A stretch of DNA of 64,000 bases, taken from contig LJTT01000007.1 of the NCBI GenBank assembly GCA_001303585.1, positions 1 through 64,000 of the forward strand, read 5' to 3'. The notes under the pieces are model-generated. The model had not been told where the DNA came from, searched no databases, and saw only the letters and a list, made by a program, of their open reading frames with translations. Every line of letters starts with the position of its first letter. The stretch's first letter is position 1. A program made the translations under genes and the position numbers. This DNA comes from Betaproteobacteria bacterium SG8_41. Lineage in GTDB: Bacteria; Pseudomonadota; Gammaproteobacteria; Burkholderiales; SG8-41. Shown here in pieces: positions 50,427-59,700 of the stretch.

Positions 50427-51215
50427 ATGAAAAGGTTTCTTGCCATGCTCGCGATATCGCTGGCCGCTGCTACCGGCGCAAACGTCGCGTTCGCCCAGAA
50501 CAAGCCAGCCGCGAAAGTGAACGGCGTTACCATACCCCAGTACCGTCTCGATGCCGCGGTGCAGTCCGGAGTGGCCCAGGGCCAGGCCGACACCCCACAA
50601 CTGCGCCAGAGCGTCCGCGAGGCCCTTATCAACCAGGAGGTCATCGCGCAGGAAGCCGTTCGCCAGGGCATCGACAAGCAGCCCGGTGTCGCCGCGAGCC
50701 TTGAGCTATTTCGCGTCAGAGCCCTAGCTCAAGCGTATTTTCAAGACTATTTCAAGAAGAATCCGATCTCGGACGAGGCGCTCAAGAAGGAATTCGAGCG
50801 GATCAAGCCGCAGATGGCAACCAAGGAGTACCGCGCGCGCCACATTCTTGTCAACGGCGAGGACGAGGCGAAAGACATCATCAAGCAGATCGACGCCGGC
50901 GGCAGCTTCGAGAAACTTGCTGCCGAGAAATCCAAGGACCCCGGGAGCAAGGCTCGCGGCGGTGACCTCGACTGGAGCCCCGCCTCACGCTACGTCAAGC
51001 CGTTCGGCGACGCCCTCGTCAGGCTCAAGAAGGGCGAGATGACCAAGACACCCGTGCAGACCGATTTCGGCTGGCATGTGATTCGTCTCGATGATGAGCG
51101 CATTGCCAAGCTACCGACCTTCGAGGAAGCCAAGCCGACTCTGGAGCGCGAGCTTCAGAACCAGATGGTACGGAAGGAGATTGCCGATCTGCGCGCGAAG
51201 GCCAAGATCGAGTAA
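50427..51215 (+). CDS. Periplasmic peptidyl-prolyl isomerase (parvulin/SurA-like)
   Basis: A 262-residue exported foldase. It has a signal peptide MKRFLAMLAISLAAATGANV ending at AFA, a SurA-type N-terminal helical domain (30-125), and a parvulin domain (about 135-235) with YRARHILVNGEDEAKDII, GGDLDWSPASRYVKPFGDAL and TDFGWHVIRLDDER. It assists folding of exported proteins. It is the last gene of the msrB-yciB-yciI-bolA-PPIase series. A ribosome site AAAAGGAAG precedes the ATG. Confidence 0.92.
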   Translation: MKRFLAMLAISLAAATGANVAFAQNKPAAKVNGVTIPQYRLDAAVQSGVAQGQADTPQLRQSVREALINQEVIAQEAVRQGIDKQPGVAASLELFRVRALAQAYFQDYFKKNPISDEALKKEFERIKPQMATKEYRARHILVNGEDEAKDIIKQIDAGGSFEKLAAEKSKDPGSKARGGDLDWSPASRYVKPFGDALVRLKKGEMTKTPVQTDFGWHVIRLDDERIAKLPTFEEAKPTLERELQNQMVRKEIADLRAKAKIE

Positions 51216-51233
51216 CGGCCGTGAACCCCATTA

Positions 51234-51386
51234 TCTAGCCGCAGATACACGCGGATAAACGCCGATCTAGTCACGGCTTAAGCCCCATGGGACGCGCGGG
51301 CGACAACCCATTAACGCTCAGCGGTTTTCCGGTTTCGGTCTGCGTGTTATTACAAATATAAATCTGCGTTTATCTGCGGCTAGAAA
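51234..51386. repeat. Element with inverted 10-bp-period ends, downstream of PPIase
   Basis: The left end CTAGCCGCAGATACACG and the right end TATCTGCGGCTAG are perfect inverted ends over 13 bases, with further units GCGGATAAAC and AAATCTGCGTT inside. The 153-base element fills the spacer between two convergent genes, which suggests a two-way transcript end. Confidence 0.65.
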
Positions 51387-51393
51387 GTTTTTT

Positions 51394-51627
51394 CTAGTAC
51401 GCATTCTCGACGCGGCTCACGGCCAAGACCTCCTCTCTGGGATGCAGCGGCGCGTTTGTGTCGCCCTGAAGAGCGCCATCGATCAATTGCCGCAGCTGAT
51501 GCGGCTCGCGCGAGATGCGCAGCGCTACCACCGGGTCACGCTCATAGAGCGCGTCGAGCTCCTCGTCCGAATAAAACGGCGCGTCAGTCTTGATCGTCGA
51601 TTCGCCGCCTTTCTCTCCCGCCTTCAT
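51394..51627 (-). CDS. Small hypothetical protein downstream of purL
   Basis: A 77-residue acidic protein, KAGEKGGESTIKTDAPFYS at the start, then DEELDALYERDPVVALRISR and PHQLRQLIDGALQGD. It is soluble and helical by pattern. I do not recognise a family. Its ATG at 51627 lies 29 bases after the purL stop, and it is probably co-transcribed with purL. Confidence 0.6.
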   Translation of the reverse strand: MKAGEKGGESTIKTDAPFYSDEELDALYERDPVVALRISREPHQLRQLIDGALQGDTNAPLHPREEVLAVSRVENAY

Positions 51628-51656
51628 CCTGCTTCCTTCTGACTTCTTACTTCGGG

Positions 51657-54600
51657 TCACCCCACCCAGCGCCGCGCGTTGCGGAACATACGCAGCCAGG
51701 GTCCGTTTTCGCCCCAGCCCTCCGGGTACCATGAATGCTGGACCGTCCGGAACACGCGTTCGGGATGCGGCATCAGAATGGTGAAGCGCCCATCTGGCGT
51801 AGTGAGCCCCGTAATTCCCCCGGGCGAGCCGTTCGGGTTGTACGGATACGTTTCCGTTACCGTGCCACGATTGTCGACAAAACGCAGCGCCACGAGCGGC
51901 TCAGCGGCAGTTTGTGTTCCCTCATCCTTGAACTCGGCAAAGCCCTCGCCATGCGCCACGGCGACCGGCAAACGGCTCCCGGCCATTCCCGCAAAGAACA
52001 GTGAGGGCGAGTTTTGCACGGCGAGCATTACCACCCGCGCCTCGAACTGCTCCGAGCGGTTGCGCACGAAGTGCGGCCAGGCGCTCGCCCCGGGAATGAG
52101 CTCATGCAGATTGCTCATCATCTGGCAGCCGTTGCACACGCCCAACGCGAACGTATCCGTGCGTTTGAAGAAGGCCTCGAACTCGTCGCGCGCGCGCGCG
52201 TTGAAAAGGATCGACTTGGCCCAGCCCTCGCCCGCGCCCAGCACGTCACCGTAGGAAAATCCACCGCACGCAGCAAAACCCTTGAAGCGCCCCAGGCTCA
52301 CCCGGCCGGAAATGACATCGCTCATGTGCACGTCGGCAGCGCTGAAGCCCGCGCGGTCGAAGGCGGCCGCCATTTCGACCTGGCCGTTGACGCCTTGCTC
52401 GCGAAGGATCGCGATCCTGGGCCGAACACCGCGGCTCACGAACGGGGCGGCGACGTCCTCCCTGGGATCGAAGCTCAGGGCCGCATGCAATCCCGGGTCA
52501 TCTCCGTCCAGGATCCGGTCGTACTCCTCCTTGGCGCATTCCGGGTTGTCTCGCAGCCGCTGCAGTTGGTAGCTTGTCTCCGACCAGGCCCGCCGAAGCT
52601 CGGTCAGCCCTTCCTCGAGCACGACCGTGGCCCCGTCGGCGATCCGCAATCGCGGCTCGGCAGCCGGCACGCCGATCACATGGCAGGCCGAACCAAGGCC
52701 GTGGCTGGAAAACACCCCTTCGAGCGCCGCGATATCGGCACGCCTGACCTGCACGACCGCCCCGAGCTCTTCGTTAAACAACACGGCCAGCGGCCCGTGG
52801 GTGTCGGTGAGCGGGCTGATGTCGAGGCTCACGCCGCAACGCGCCGCGAACATCATTTCGCAGACCGTTGCGAGCAGGCCGCCATCCGAGCGATCGTGAT
52901 AGGCGAGTAACCTGCCATCGCGGTTCAACCGCTGCACCGCTGCAAAAAACGCGCCGAGTGGCTCCGCGTCCACGTCCGGTGCGGTGTCACCAAGCTGCCC
53001 GTGAACCTGCGCCAGTGCCGAGCCGCCCAGGCGGCAGCGCTTCATCCCAAGGTCGATCAGCACCAGGCTGGTCTCGCCGCAATCGGTCCGCAGTTGCGGC
53101 GTGAGCGTCGAGCGCACGTCCGGCACCGGCGCAAAGGCCGACACGATGAGCGAAAGCGGCGCGGACACCTCCTTGCGCACGCCGTCCTCCTCCCATGCCG
53201 TCTTCATGGACAGGCTGTCCTTGCCCACCGGTATGCTCACGCCAAGGGCGGGACACAGTTCCATCGCGACCGCGCGCACCGTATCGAACAGCGCCGCATC
53301 CTCGCCCGGGTGCCCGGCTGCCGCCATCCAGTTCGCCGAAAGCTTGATATCCCCGATCTCGGCGATGGGCGCGGCGGCGATATTGGTAATGGCCTCTCCG
53401 ACCGCCATCCGGCCCGAGGCCTCCGGATCGATCAGCGCGAGGTGCGTACGCTCTCCCACGGCGAAGGCCTCGCCGCGGCAGGTTTCAAACCCGAGCAGCG
53501 TCACCGCTGCATCGGCGACCGGAACTTGCCACGGGCCGACCATCTGGTCACGCGCCGTGAGGCCGCCTACAGTGCGATCGCCGATGGTGATGAGAAACGT
53601 CTTGTCGGCAACCGCGGGCAGACGTAGCACGCGATAAACCGCCTCGCGCAGATCGATCTTCGCAAATTCGAATCGTGGCAGGTCCCGCGCCTGGTGCGCG
53701 ACATCGCGCGTCATTTTTGGCGGTTTGCCAAGCAGGACAGCCAGCTCCATGTCGACCGGGTCGTTGTCGAACGCTGGATCGGTAACGACAAGTCTGCCCT
53801 CGGATGTCGCGGTGCCCAGTACGGCAAAGGGGCAGCGCTCGCGCTCGCAAATCCCACGGAATCGCTCGAGATCCTGCGGGGCAATGGCCAGGACATAGCG
53901 CTCCTGCGCCTCGTTGCACCAGATCTGCAGCGGGGACATCCCCGGTTCCTCGCTCGGAATCTTGCGCAGATCCATGCGCCCGCCCCGTCCCGCCGAATGC
54001 ACCAGCTCCGGCAGCGCATTCGAAAGACCGCCGGCGCCGACGTCGTGAATCGATAGAATGGGATTCGCCCGGCCCAGTGCCCAGCACCGGTCGATCACTT
54101 CCTGCGCGCGTCGCTCGATCTCTGCGTTGCCGCGCTGGACCGAGTCAAAGTCGAGATCCTCGAGATTGACGCCCGTATCCATGCTCGAGGCCGCTCCGCC
54201 GCCCAGGCCGATCAGCATGCCCGGCCCACCCAGCTGCACCAGCAGCGCGCCGGCCGGCAGCGGCTGCTTCATCGCGTGCTCCGCTGCGAGATTACCGATG
54301 CCGCCGGCAATCATGATCGGCTTGTGGTAGCCGCGCATCTCGCCCGCCATGCGCTGCTCGAACGTGCGGAAATAGCCGGCCAGATTCGGCCGCCCGAACT
54401 CATTGTTGAACGACGCGCCCCCGATCGGGCCTTCGAGCATGATCTGAAGCGCCGACGCAATGCGCCGCGGCCGGCCGTAATCGTCTTGCTCCCAGGGCTG
54501 CACGAAGCCGGGTATGCACAGGTTCGACACGGTGAATCCGGTCAGTCCGGCCTTGGGCTTTGCTCCGCGCCCGGTGGCCCCCTCGTCGCGGATCTCGCCG

Positions 54601-55550
54601 CCCGCCCCGGTCGCTGCGCCAGGAAACGGCGAGATTGCCGTGGGATGATTGTGCGTCTCGACCTTCATCACGGTATGCGTGAGATCCTGCGAGTAGCGGT
54701 ACTCGCCCTCCTCCCCCGGATAAAAGCGCGCGACCCGGGCGCCTTCCATGACTGCCGCATTGTCGGCATACGCGACCACCGTGCCACCCGGGTGCTTCTC
54801 GTGCGTGGTGCGGATCATGCCGAACAGGGAAACTTCCTGAGGCTGCCCGTCGATCACCCAGCCGGCATTGAAAATCTTGTGCCGGCAGTGCTCGGAATTT
54901 GCCTGCGCGAACATCATCAGCTCGACGTCGGTGGGATTGCGCGCCATGCGGGTAAACTGCGCAGCGAGATACGCAATCTCGTCTTCCGAGAGCGCGAGCC
55001 CCATTTCCCGATTGGCGCGTTCGAGCGCAGCCACGCCCCCGCCAATGATGTCCACGGTCGCGAGCGGTTGGGGCTCGAAATGCTCGAACAGGCGCGCCGC
55101 CGCTTCGAAGTCGGCAAGCACGGTCTCCGTCATCCGGTCGTGAATGAGCGGTCCAAGCGCCGCCCGGTCCGCGGGAGCCAGTGCGGCGTCCCCGCGGGTC
55201 GTCACCCAATACGCGACGCCGCGCTCGATGCGCTCTACGGCATCCAGGCGGCAGTGGCGCGCGATATCCGACGCCTTCGAGGACCACGGCGAGATCGTGC
55301 CGATGCGCGGCACCACGAGCATGAGCTCGCCGCGCGCTTCGCCTGTGGTCTGCGCCGGACCGTAGGTGAGAACGCGCTCGAGGCGCGCGGCCTCGTCCAC
55401 TGAAAGAGCACGGCTCGCCTGCACGAAATGCCAGAACTCGGCATGGATACCGGAGACGCCCGGTGCGGCAGCGATGGAGGAAGCGGCGAGCTTTCGAAGG
55501 CGGAAGGCCGAGAGTGCGTTGCGTCCTCTGAGCCTCAGGATTTGCGACAT
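51657..55550 (-). CDS. purL: Phosphoribosylformylglycinamidine synthase (large type)
   Basis: A 1297-residue single-chain FGAM synthase (purine step 4), the length usual in proteobacteria. It has the PurS-like N-terminal domain, the ATP-binding AIR-synthase-like halves ([19 protein letters not shown]-type block; [19 protein letters not shown]), and a class I glutaminase domain at the C-terminus with cysteine in [13 protein letters not shown] and the His-Glu pair in [10 protein letters not shown]. The ATG at 55550 is used; a TTG two codons before is less likely. It is divergent from nnr. Confidence 0.96.
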   Translation of the reverse strand: MSQILRLRGRNALSAFRLRKLAASSIAAAPGVSGIHAEFWHFVQASRALSVDEAARLERVLTYGPAQTTGEARGELMLVVPRIGTISPWSSKASDIARHCRLDAVERIERGVAYWVTTRGDAALAPADRAALGPLIHDRMTETVLADFEAAARLFEHFEPQPLATVDIIGGGVAALERANREMGLALSEDEIAYLAAQFTRMARNPTDVELMMFAQANSEHCRHKIFNAGWVIDGQPQEVSLFGMIRTTHEKHPGGTVVAYADNAAVMEGARVARFYPGEEGEYRYSQDLTHTVMKVETHNHPTAISPFPGAATGAGGEIRDEGATGRGAKPKAGLTGFTVSNLCIPGFVQPWEQDDYGRPRRIASALQIMLEGPIGGASFNNEFGRPNLAGYFRTFEQRMAGEMRGYHKPIMIAGGIGNLAAEHAMKQPLPAGALLVQLGGPGMLIGLGGGAASSMDTGVNLEDLDFDSVQRGNAEIERRAQEVIDRCWALGRANPILSIHDVGAGGLSNALPELVHSAGRGGRMDLRKIPSEEPGMSPLQIWCNEAQERYVLAIAPQDLERFRGICERERCPFAVLGTATSEGRLVVTDPAFDNDPVDMELAVLLGKPPKMTRDVAHQARDLPRFEFAKIDLREAVYRVLRLPAVADKTFLITIGDRTVGGLTARDQMVGPWQVPVADAAVTLLGFETCRGEAFAVGERTHLALIDPEASGRMAVGEAITNIAAAPIAEIGDIKLSANWMAAAGHPGEDAALFDTVRAVAMELCPALGVSIPVGKDSLSMKTAWEEDGVRKEVSAPLSLIVSAFAPVPDVRSTLTPQLRTDCGETSLVLIDLGMKRCRLGGSALAQVHGQLGDTAPDVDAEPLGAFFAAVQRLNRDGRLLAYHDRSDGGLLATVCEMMFAARCGVSLDISPLTDTHGPLAVLFNEELGAVVQVRRADIAALEGVFSSHGLGSACHVIGVPAAEPRLRIADGATVVLEEGLTELRRAWSETSYQLQRLRDNPECAKEEYDRILDGDDPGLHAALSFDPREDVAAPFVSRGVRPRIAILREQGVNGQVEMAAAFDRAGFSAADVHMSDVISGRVSLGRFKGFAACGGFSYGDVLGAGEGWAKSILFNARARDEFEAFFKRTDTFALGVCNGCQMMSNLHELIPGASAWPHFVRNRSEQFEARVVMLAVQNSPSLFFAGMAGSRLPVAVAHGEGFAEFKDEGTQTAAEPLVALRFVDNRGTVTETYPYNPNGSPGGITGLTTPDGRFTILMPHPERVFRTVQHSWYPEGWGENGPWLRMFRNARRWVG

Positions 55551-55643
55551 GTGCAAAAGCGGTATCGCTAAAGCCCAATCTTACCCGAATCCCCGCCAGA
55601 CCGCAGCGCGGAGAGTGCGATTCACGTTAAACTACGGGGACTT

Positions 55644-57158
55644 ATGAAGCTTCACCTAAATCACGGCGAGCCGGTCTACCTGACGACGGACGTGCGCGCG
55701 ATTGAAATGGCTGCGTCCGCGGCGCCCGAGCCGCCGCCGCTCATGGCGCGAGCGGGCCTGGCCGCCGCTGAACTGGCGCGCGACCTCGCGGGCGGAAACG
55801 GCAAGCCTGTGCTGGTCGTTGCAGGGCCTGGCAACAACGGCGGCGACGCCTTTGTCGTGGCGCGCCATCTCAAGAAGTGGTGGTTCAATGTAACGGTGGT
55901 CTTTGCCGGAGACGAAGCCAGGTTGTCGAACGACGCAGCCCAGGCGCTGCGAGCCTGGCGCGCCGCGGGCGGGACGACCCAGCCGGAGCTGCCCGGCGCC
56001 GGCGACTGGGGACTCATCGTGGATGGCATTTTCGGCATTGGCCTTGAGCGCGACGTTGGCGGCCGATATGCGCAGTGGATTGCCGCCATCAATGCCATGG
56101 ACGCCCCCGTGCTGGCGCTCGATACGCCGAGCGGACTGCATTCCGACAGCGGACGAGTGATGGGCAGCGCCGTCGTTGCGGATCACACCGTCACTTTCAT
56201 TGCCCTCAAGCCAGGACTGCTCACGCTCGACGGCCAGGACCATTGTGGCGAGATCCACCGTAGCACGCTCGGTCTCGACCTCCGGTCGATGCGGCCGGCC
56301 AGCGGTTTCCTGACCGGGCGCGACGTACTCAAAACCGCACTAAAGCCGCGCCGTCACAACACGCACAAGGGCGACTACGGCAGCATCGGCGTGATTGGCG
56401 GTGATCACGCCATGGTGGGCGCAGCGCTGCTGGCGGGGCGGGCCGCGCTAAGACTCGGCGCCGGCCGCGTCTACCTTGGGCTCATCGCGCGGGACGGACC
56501 GGGCGTCGACCCCGCCCAACCCGAGCTCATGATTCGAAACGCGGACGAGTTGCTGAAGCTCGGTCACCTCGATTGTGTGGCCGTCGGGCCTGGGCTGGGC
56601 CAGTCCCCGGAGGCGGCTTTCTACCTCGGGATCGCGCTTGAATCGCCCCTCCCTCTCATCCTTGATGCCGATGCTCTGAATCTCATTGGCGCGGACCCGG
56701 CCCTCGCGAGCCAAGCGAGCGGGCGCAAGGCCGCGACGCTTCTGACGCCTCATCCGGCCGAGGCTGCGCGTCTGCTCGGCATCACCACCCGCGACGTGCA
56801 ACATGACCGGATCGCCGCCGCCCGGGCCCTCGCCACGAGCTTCAATGCCGGCGCTGTGCTCAAAGGCGCTGGCAGCGTCTGCGCGTTTCCCGACGGCACC
56901 TGGCACGTGAATACTTCCGGCAATCCCGGTATGGCCAGCGCCGGCATGGGGGATGTTCTCACGGGATTCATCGCGGCCCTGCTCGCCCAGGGCGCCGACG
57001 CGAAAACCGCATTGCTCGCGGGCACGTTCATCCACGGTGCAGCGGCCGACCATCTGGTTGCAGCTGGCAACGGGCCGGTCGGCCTCGTCGCCGGCGAGCT
57101 CATCGATGCGGCGCGCGCGCTGCTCAACCAGTCCGTAGTAATTTCGCCTGAAGGTTGA
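55644..57158 (+). CDS. nnr: Bifunctional NAD(P)H-hydrate epimerase/dehydratase
   Basis: A 504-residue metabolite-repair enzyme. The YjeF_N epimerase domain (1-215) has VAGPGNNGGDAFVVARHL and TPSGLHSDSG. The C-terminal ADP/ATP-dependent dehydratase domain (225-500) has NTHKGDYGSIGVIGGDHAMV and GNPGMASAGMGDVLTGFIAA, where the catalytic aspartate sits. It repairs damaged NADHX and NADPHX. The stop is followed by a 10-bp repeat arm and a heptad arm. Confidence 0.95.
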   Translation: MKLHLNHGEPVYLTTDVRAIEMAASAAPEPPPLMARAGLAAAELARDLAGGNGKPVLVVAGPGNNGGDAFVVARHLKKWWFNVTVVFAGDEARLSNDAAQALRAWRAAGGTTQPELPGAGDWGLIVDGIFGIGLERDVGGRYAQWIAAINAMDAPVLALDTPSGLHSDSGRVMGSAVVADHTVTFIALKPGLLTLDGQDHCGEIHRSTLGLDLRSMRPASGFLTGRDVLKTALKPRRHNTHKGDYGSIGVIGGDHAMVGAALLAGRAALRLGAGRVYLGLIARDGPGVDPAQPELMIRNADELLKLGHLDCVAVGPGLGQSPEAAFYLGIALESPLPLILDADALNLIGADPALASQASGRKAATLLTPHPAEAARLLGITTRDVQHDRIAAARALATSFNAGAVLKGAGSVCAFPDGTWHVNTSGNPGMASAGMGDVLTGFIAALLAQGADAKTALLAGTFIHGAAADHLVAAGNGPVGLVAGELIDAARALLNQSVVISPEG

Positions 57159-57177
57159 AAACAGAGCAGTTCTTAAG

Positions 57178-57251
57178 TTGTATCTGCGTTTATCTGCGGC
57201 TAAGAATGGTTTTTGGATTTTCCGATTCACGATTCACGATTTACGTTTCAC
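57178..57251. repeat. 10-bp-period arm followed by a GTGANNN heptad arm
   Basis: TATCTGCGTT, TATCTGCGGC at 57181-57200, then GATTCAC, GATTCAC, GATTTAC, GTTTCAC at 57223-57250. Both repeat families occur side by side in the spacer between convergent nnr and the DUF190 gene. Confidence 0.7.
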
Positions 57252-57257
57252 GGCCGC

Positions 57258-57574
57258 TCAGCCGGCACCGTTGGTCTCGCCAAACTCCGCCTCGCTCATC
57301 GCGTAGACCACGCGAACCCGCTCGTCACGAACGAGCTGGAGCAGCTTCTCGGCCTGTTCGCGCGGGACCAGGAACTCGACCTCCAGTCTCCCGCCAGCTC
57401 GAAGAAGTGCTGCTCGTGGAGAACGCCGTGCCGGCCGAAGCCGGCGATCGCCCGGAAAGCCGAGCCGCCGTGAACGCCCATCTTCTTCGCGCTTTCCAGC
57501 AGCCACTCGTACAACAGGACGCTGCCATGCCGGTGATTCTCGTGCATGTAGAAACGCAGATAGGTTCCCTTCAT
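57258..57574 (-). pseudogene. DUF190 (CrcB-associated) protein, frame broken at mid-length
   Basis: The first frame begins MKGTYLRFYMHENHRHGSVL and contains SAFRAIAGFGRHGVLHEQHF, the DUF190 signature, up to FELAG. From there the frame reads basic nonsense to 57296. The neighbouring frame continues LEVEFLVPREQAEKLLQLV and ends at 57258, which is the normal second half of the fold. A loss of a few bases at about 57392-57402 explains it. DUF190 proteins are encoded with CrcB fluoride channels, as here (3-base gap). Function is unknown. Confidence 0.75.
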
Positions 57575-57577
57575 GGC

Positions 57578-57961
57578 TCACCTCACCAGTAACCGCACAG
57601 CGCCGATACCGGCCAGCGTCATCAGCAGCGAGCCGGCCAGGTGCGCAAAAATCAGGGCCGCCGCCCAGCCCCATTGCTGCCGCGCGACGAGGGCCACGGT
57701 CTCCGCGGAAAAAGTCGAAAACGTCGTCATCGCGCCAAGAAAGCCGGTTACGACCAGCAGCCGTATCTCCGGCGGCAATGATTCGAAGTGGGACAGCATC
57801 CCCATGGTGACGCCGATGAGCAGTCCGCCCGTCAGGTTCGCCGCGAGCGTTCCCAGCGGCAAAGTCGGGAAAACCGGGTTGAGAAGAATGCCCAGGCCCC
57901 AACGCACCCAGGCGCCCAGAGCAGCCCCTGCCCCGACCGCAAGAAACCCGAGCCAGGTCAC
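57578..57961 (-). CDS. crcB: Fluoride exporter CrcB/Fluc
   Basis: A 127-residue four-helix membrane protein that works as a dual-topology dimer. The motifs GAGAALGAWVRWGLG, LGTLAANLTGGLLIGV and TGFLGAMTTFSTFSAETV (with the phenylalanines and the central Na+ site region) are canonical. No fluoride riboswitch was found in the 220 bases upstream. The DUF190 gene follows immediately. Confidence 0.95.
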   Translation of the reverse strand: MTWLGFLAVGAGAALGAWVRWGLGILLNPVFPTLPLGTLAANLTGGLLIGVTMGMLSHFESLPPEIRLLVVTGFLGAMTTFSTFSAETVALVARQQWGWAAALIFAHLAGSLLMTLAGIGAVRLLVR

Positions 57962-58157
57962 TTCATTTCCTCTCGATCTTTCGATTCACCGGTGTCCGAA
58001 GCAGATGAAACCAGCTTTTGGATCGCGGAGCCGCGGGAAGAAGCAAAATTGAATTAATTGGACGGCCATGAAACCAAGCGCGCCAGGATCTCTCTTCACA
58101 ATACAGTAGGACCTATCGGCGTTCATTGCCGGTTGTCAGTCGATGCTGAGATGACAT

Positions 58158-58180
58158 CCATTCACCGGTCGCTGGTCATG
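58158..58180. repeat. Short heptad arm behind the moaE stop
   Basis: CATTCAC, CGGTCGC, TGGTCAT in register, a weak inverted member of the GTGANNN family just after the moaE stop on the minus strand. Confidence 0.45.
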
Positions 58181-58184
58181 CGTT

Positions 58185-58643
58185 CTAGCCCTTGAGCCGC
58201 CAGCGCTCGGCCGCCACGTCATCGGAGGCGCGCGCGTCGACCCAGCGCTCGCCTTTTGCAGTTGATTCCTTTTTCCAGAATGGCGCCCGCGTCTTGAGGT
58301 AATCCATGATGAACTCACACGCGGCAAAGGCATCGCCGCGATGCCCGCTGGTCACCACCACCAGCACGATCTGGTCGGCAGGCCTGAGCGTGCCGATGCG
58401 GTGCACCACGAGCGCGTCAATCACCTGCCAGCGCCCGCGCGCCTGCGCGATGATTTCCTCGATTGAGTGTTCGGTCATGCCGGGATAGTGCTCGAGTGTC
58501 ATTTCGGCGACCGGGTCACCGTCGTTCACGTCGCGCACCACGCCGACGAAACTTGCCACCGCGCCAATCTTGGCATTGCCGCGGCGAAGTCCAGCGATCT
58601 CCGCGCTGACATCAAAATCAGCCGTTTGTATTCTTACCGTCAT
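58185..58643 (-). CDS. moaE: Molybdopterin synthase catalytic subunit
   Basis: A 152-residue large subunit of molybdopterin synthase, which adds the dithiolene sulfurs to precursor Z together with MoaD. The blocks GAVASFVGVVRDVNDGD, LEHYPGMTEHSIEEI, HRIGTLRPADQIVLVVV and the end APFWKKESTAKGERWV with the active-site lysines are typical. It lies downstream of moaD on the same strand, separated by 110 bases. Confidence 0.94.
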   Translation of the reverse strand: MTVRIQTADFDVSAEIAGLRRGNAKIGAVASFVGVVRDVNDGDPVAEMTLEHYPGMTEHSIEEIIAQARGRWQVIDALVVHRIGTLRPADQIVLVVVTSGHRGDAFAACEFIMDYLKTRAPFWKKESTAKGERWVDARASDDVAAERWRLKG

Positions 58644-58728
58644 TACTATTCAACAGCGTGAATGGTGAATGGAGTCCAGGGGAGAACCTGTTGAAGATCT
58701 GTCGCATGGCAAACGCTGGTTGTGCACT

Positions 58729-58765
58729 TACCAGTCACCGGTCACGGGTCACCGGGTCAACCCCC
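58729..58765. repeat. GTGANNN heptad arm at the moaD stop
   Basis: On the minus strand moaD's TGA is followed by CCCG, GTGACCC, GTGACCG, GTGACTG in register. Confidence 0.65.
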
Positions 58766-59008
58766 AGTGACGGGTGGGAAAAACGCGACTTCGTCGCCAT
58801 CGGCGATGGCGGAATCGCCACTCGCCATGCTCTGATTGATCGCCGCGCGGATCGCAGTCTTCTGCAGCTCGTCGGCCCACACCCCGCCGCGCGCGATCAG
58901 ATGGGCGCGCAGGTTGTCGATATTGCTGACATCCGCCGGCAACTTGATGGTCTCCGAGCCAGTGCCAAGCGCCTCTCGCAGTCTTGCGAAATAAAGCACT
59001 GTAATCAT
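58757..59008 (-). CDS. moaD: Molybdopterin synthase sulfur carrier subunit
   Basis: An 83-residue ubiquitin-fold protein that carries the sulfur as a C-terminal thiocarboxylate. It starts MITVLYFARLREALG and ends VAFFPPVTGG, with the obligatory Gly-Gly. I use the ATG at 59008; the frame upstream is open, but the family starts here. moaE follows; moeA, often found between mobB and moaD, is not here. Confidence 0.93.
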   Translation of the reverse strand: MITVLYFARLREALGTGSETIKLPADVSNIDNLRAHLIARGGVWADELQKTAIRAAINQSMASGDSAIADGDEVAFFPPVTGG

Positions 59009-59107
59009 GGCGTTAATTATGCGCTCGACGCCGTCGCGTGCCAAGGCGAAATACGACCAACGATTCGCGCGGGCGAGCGACGCACCTGCTTTTCCTGCCT
59101 AGCGCTT

Positions 59108-59602
59108 TCAGGACAGGCCAACGTGCTTCAGCACAAAAGCCGCAATGGTCATAGGGTCGTTGAGGTTGAACTGCGGCAGCTTTGTGTCGAGCTGAATATC
59201 GGCCGCAACCGCCACCACCGCCGGGTCGTGCGGATGAATGAGCGCCTCCCCAACTTCGGCACGGTAGACCTCGAGCTTGGGGATGTGCTCGCGCTTGAAG
59301 CCCTCGATCAAGACCAGATCGCACGGCGAAAGGTGTTGCAGCTGCTCGCCCAGATGCGGCTCCGGAGCACCGCGCAGCTCGTGCATCAGCACCCACCGCC
59401 GCGATGAGGTAACCAGAACTTCGGCGCAGCCCGCTTCGCGGTGACGGTATGAGTCCTTGCCCGGCTGGTCGATGTCGAAATTGTGGTGCACGTGCTTGAT
59501 CAGAGACACCTTGAGGCCGCGCCCCGTGAAAAGAGGGATGAGCTTTTCGATCAGCGTCGTCTTCCCGCTGCCGGAATACCCTGCGAAGCCGAAAATCTTC
59601 AT
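59108..59602 (-). CDS. mobB: Molybdopterin-guanine dinucleotide biosynthesis adaptor MobB
   Basis: A 164-residue P-loop GTPase that assists MobA. Walker A is GYSGSGKTTL at residues 8-17. The switch region VSLIKHVHHNFDIDQPGKDS and the LVLIEGFKREHIPKLEVYR block are typical MobB. The sequence before its ATG is a heptad repeat arm rather than a clear ribosome site. It is followed by moaD after 99 bases. Confidence 0.92.
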   Translation of the reverse strand: MKIFGFAGYSGSGKTTLIEKLIPLFTGRGLKVSLIKHVHHNFDIDQPGKDSYRHREAGCAEVLVTSSRRWVLMHELRGAPEPHLGEQLQHLSPCDLVLIEGFKREHIPKLEVYRAEVGEALIHPHDPAVVAVAADIQLDTKLPQFNLNDPMTIAAFVLKHVGLS

Positions 59603-59607
59603 GGAAA

Positions 59608-59640
59608 TCGGTGATCAGTGACCCGTGATCGGTGACCGTC
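59608..59640. repeat. GTGANNN heptad arm before mobB
   Basis: Plus-strand units GTGATCA, GTGACCC, GTGATCG, GTGACCG in perfect 7-base register, ending 8 bases from the mobB start codon (minus strand). Confidence 0.7.
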
Positions 59641-59700
59641 GTGTAATGAGGTGTTCCCGGATTTTAGCAGCGACCTGTCCCGCATTACTCCTGACCTGCT

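Noticed and set aside
57962-58184. Fluoride riboswitch before crcB
   Set aside because: The conserved GGxGAUGG start and pseudoknot sequence are not found on the minus strand.
59009-59107. Remnant of moeA between mobB and moaD
   Set aside because: The 99 bases show no convincing MoeA motif in any frame.
4085-59640. Short repeat clusters as a CRISPR array
   Set aside because: Units are 7 or 10 bases, degenerate and without unique spacers of 25-40 bases; no cas gene is present.
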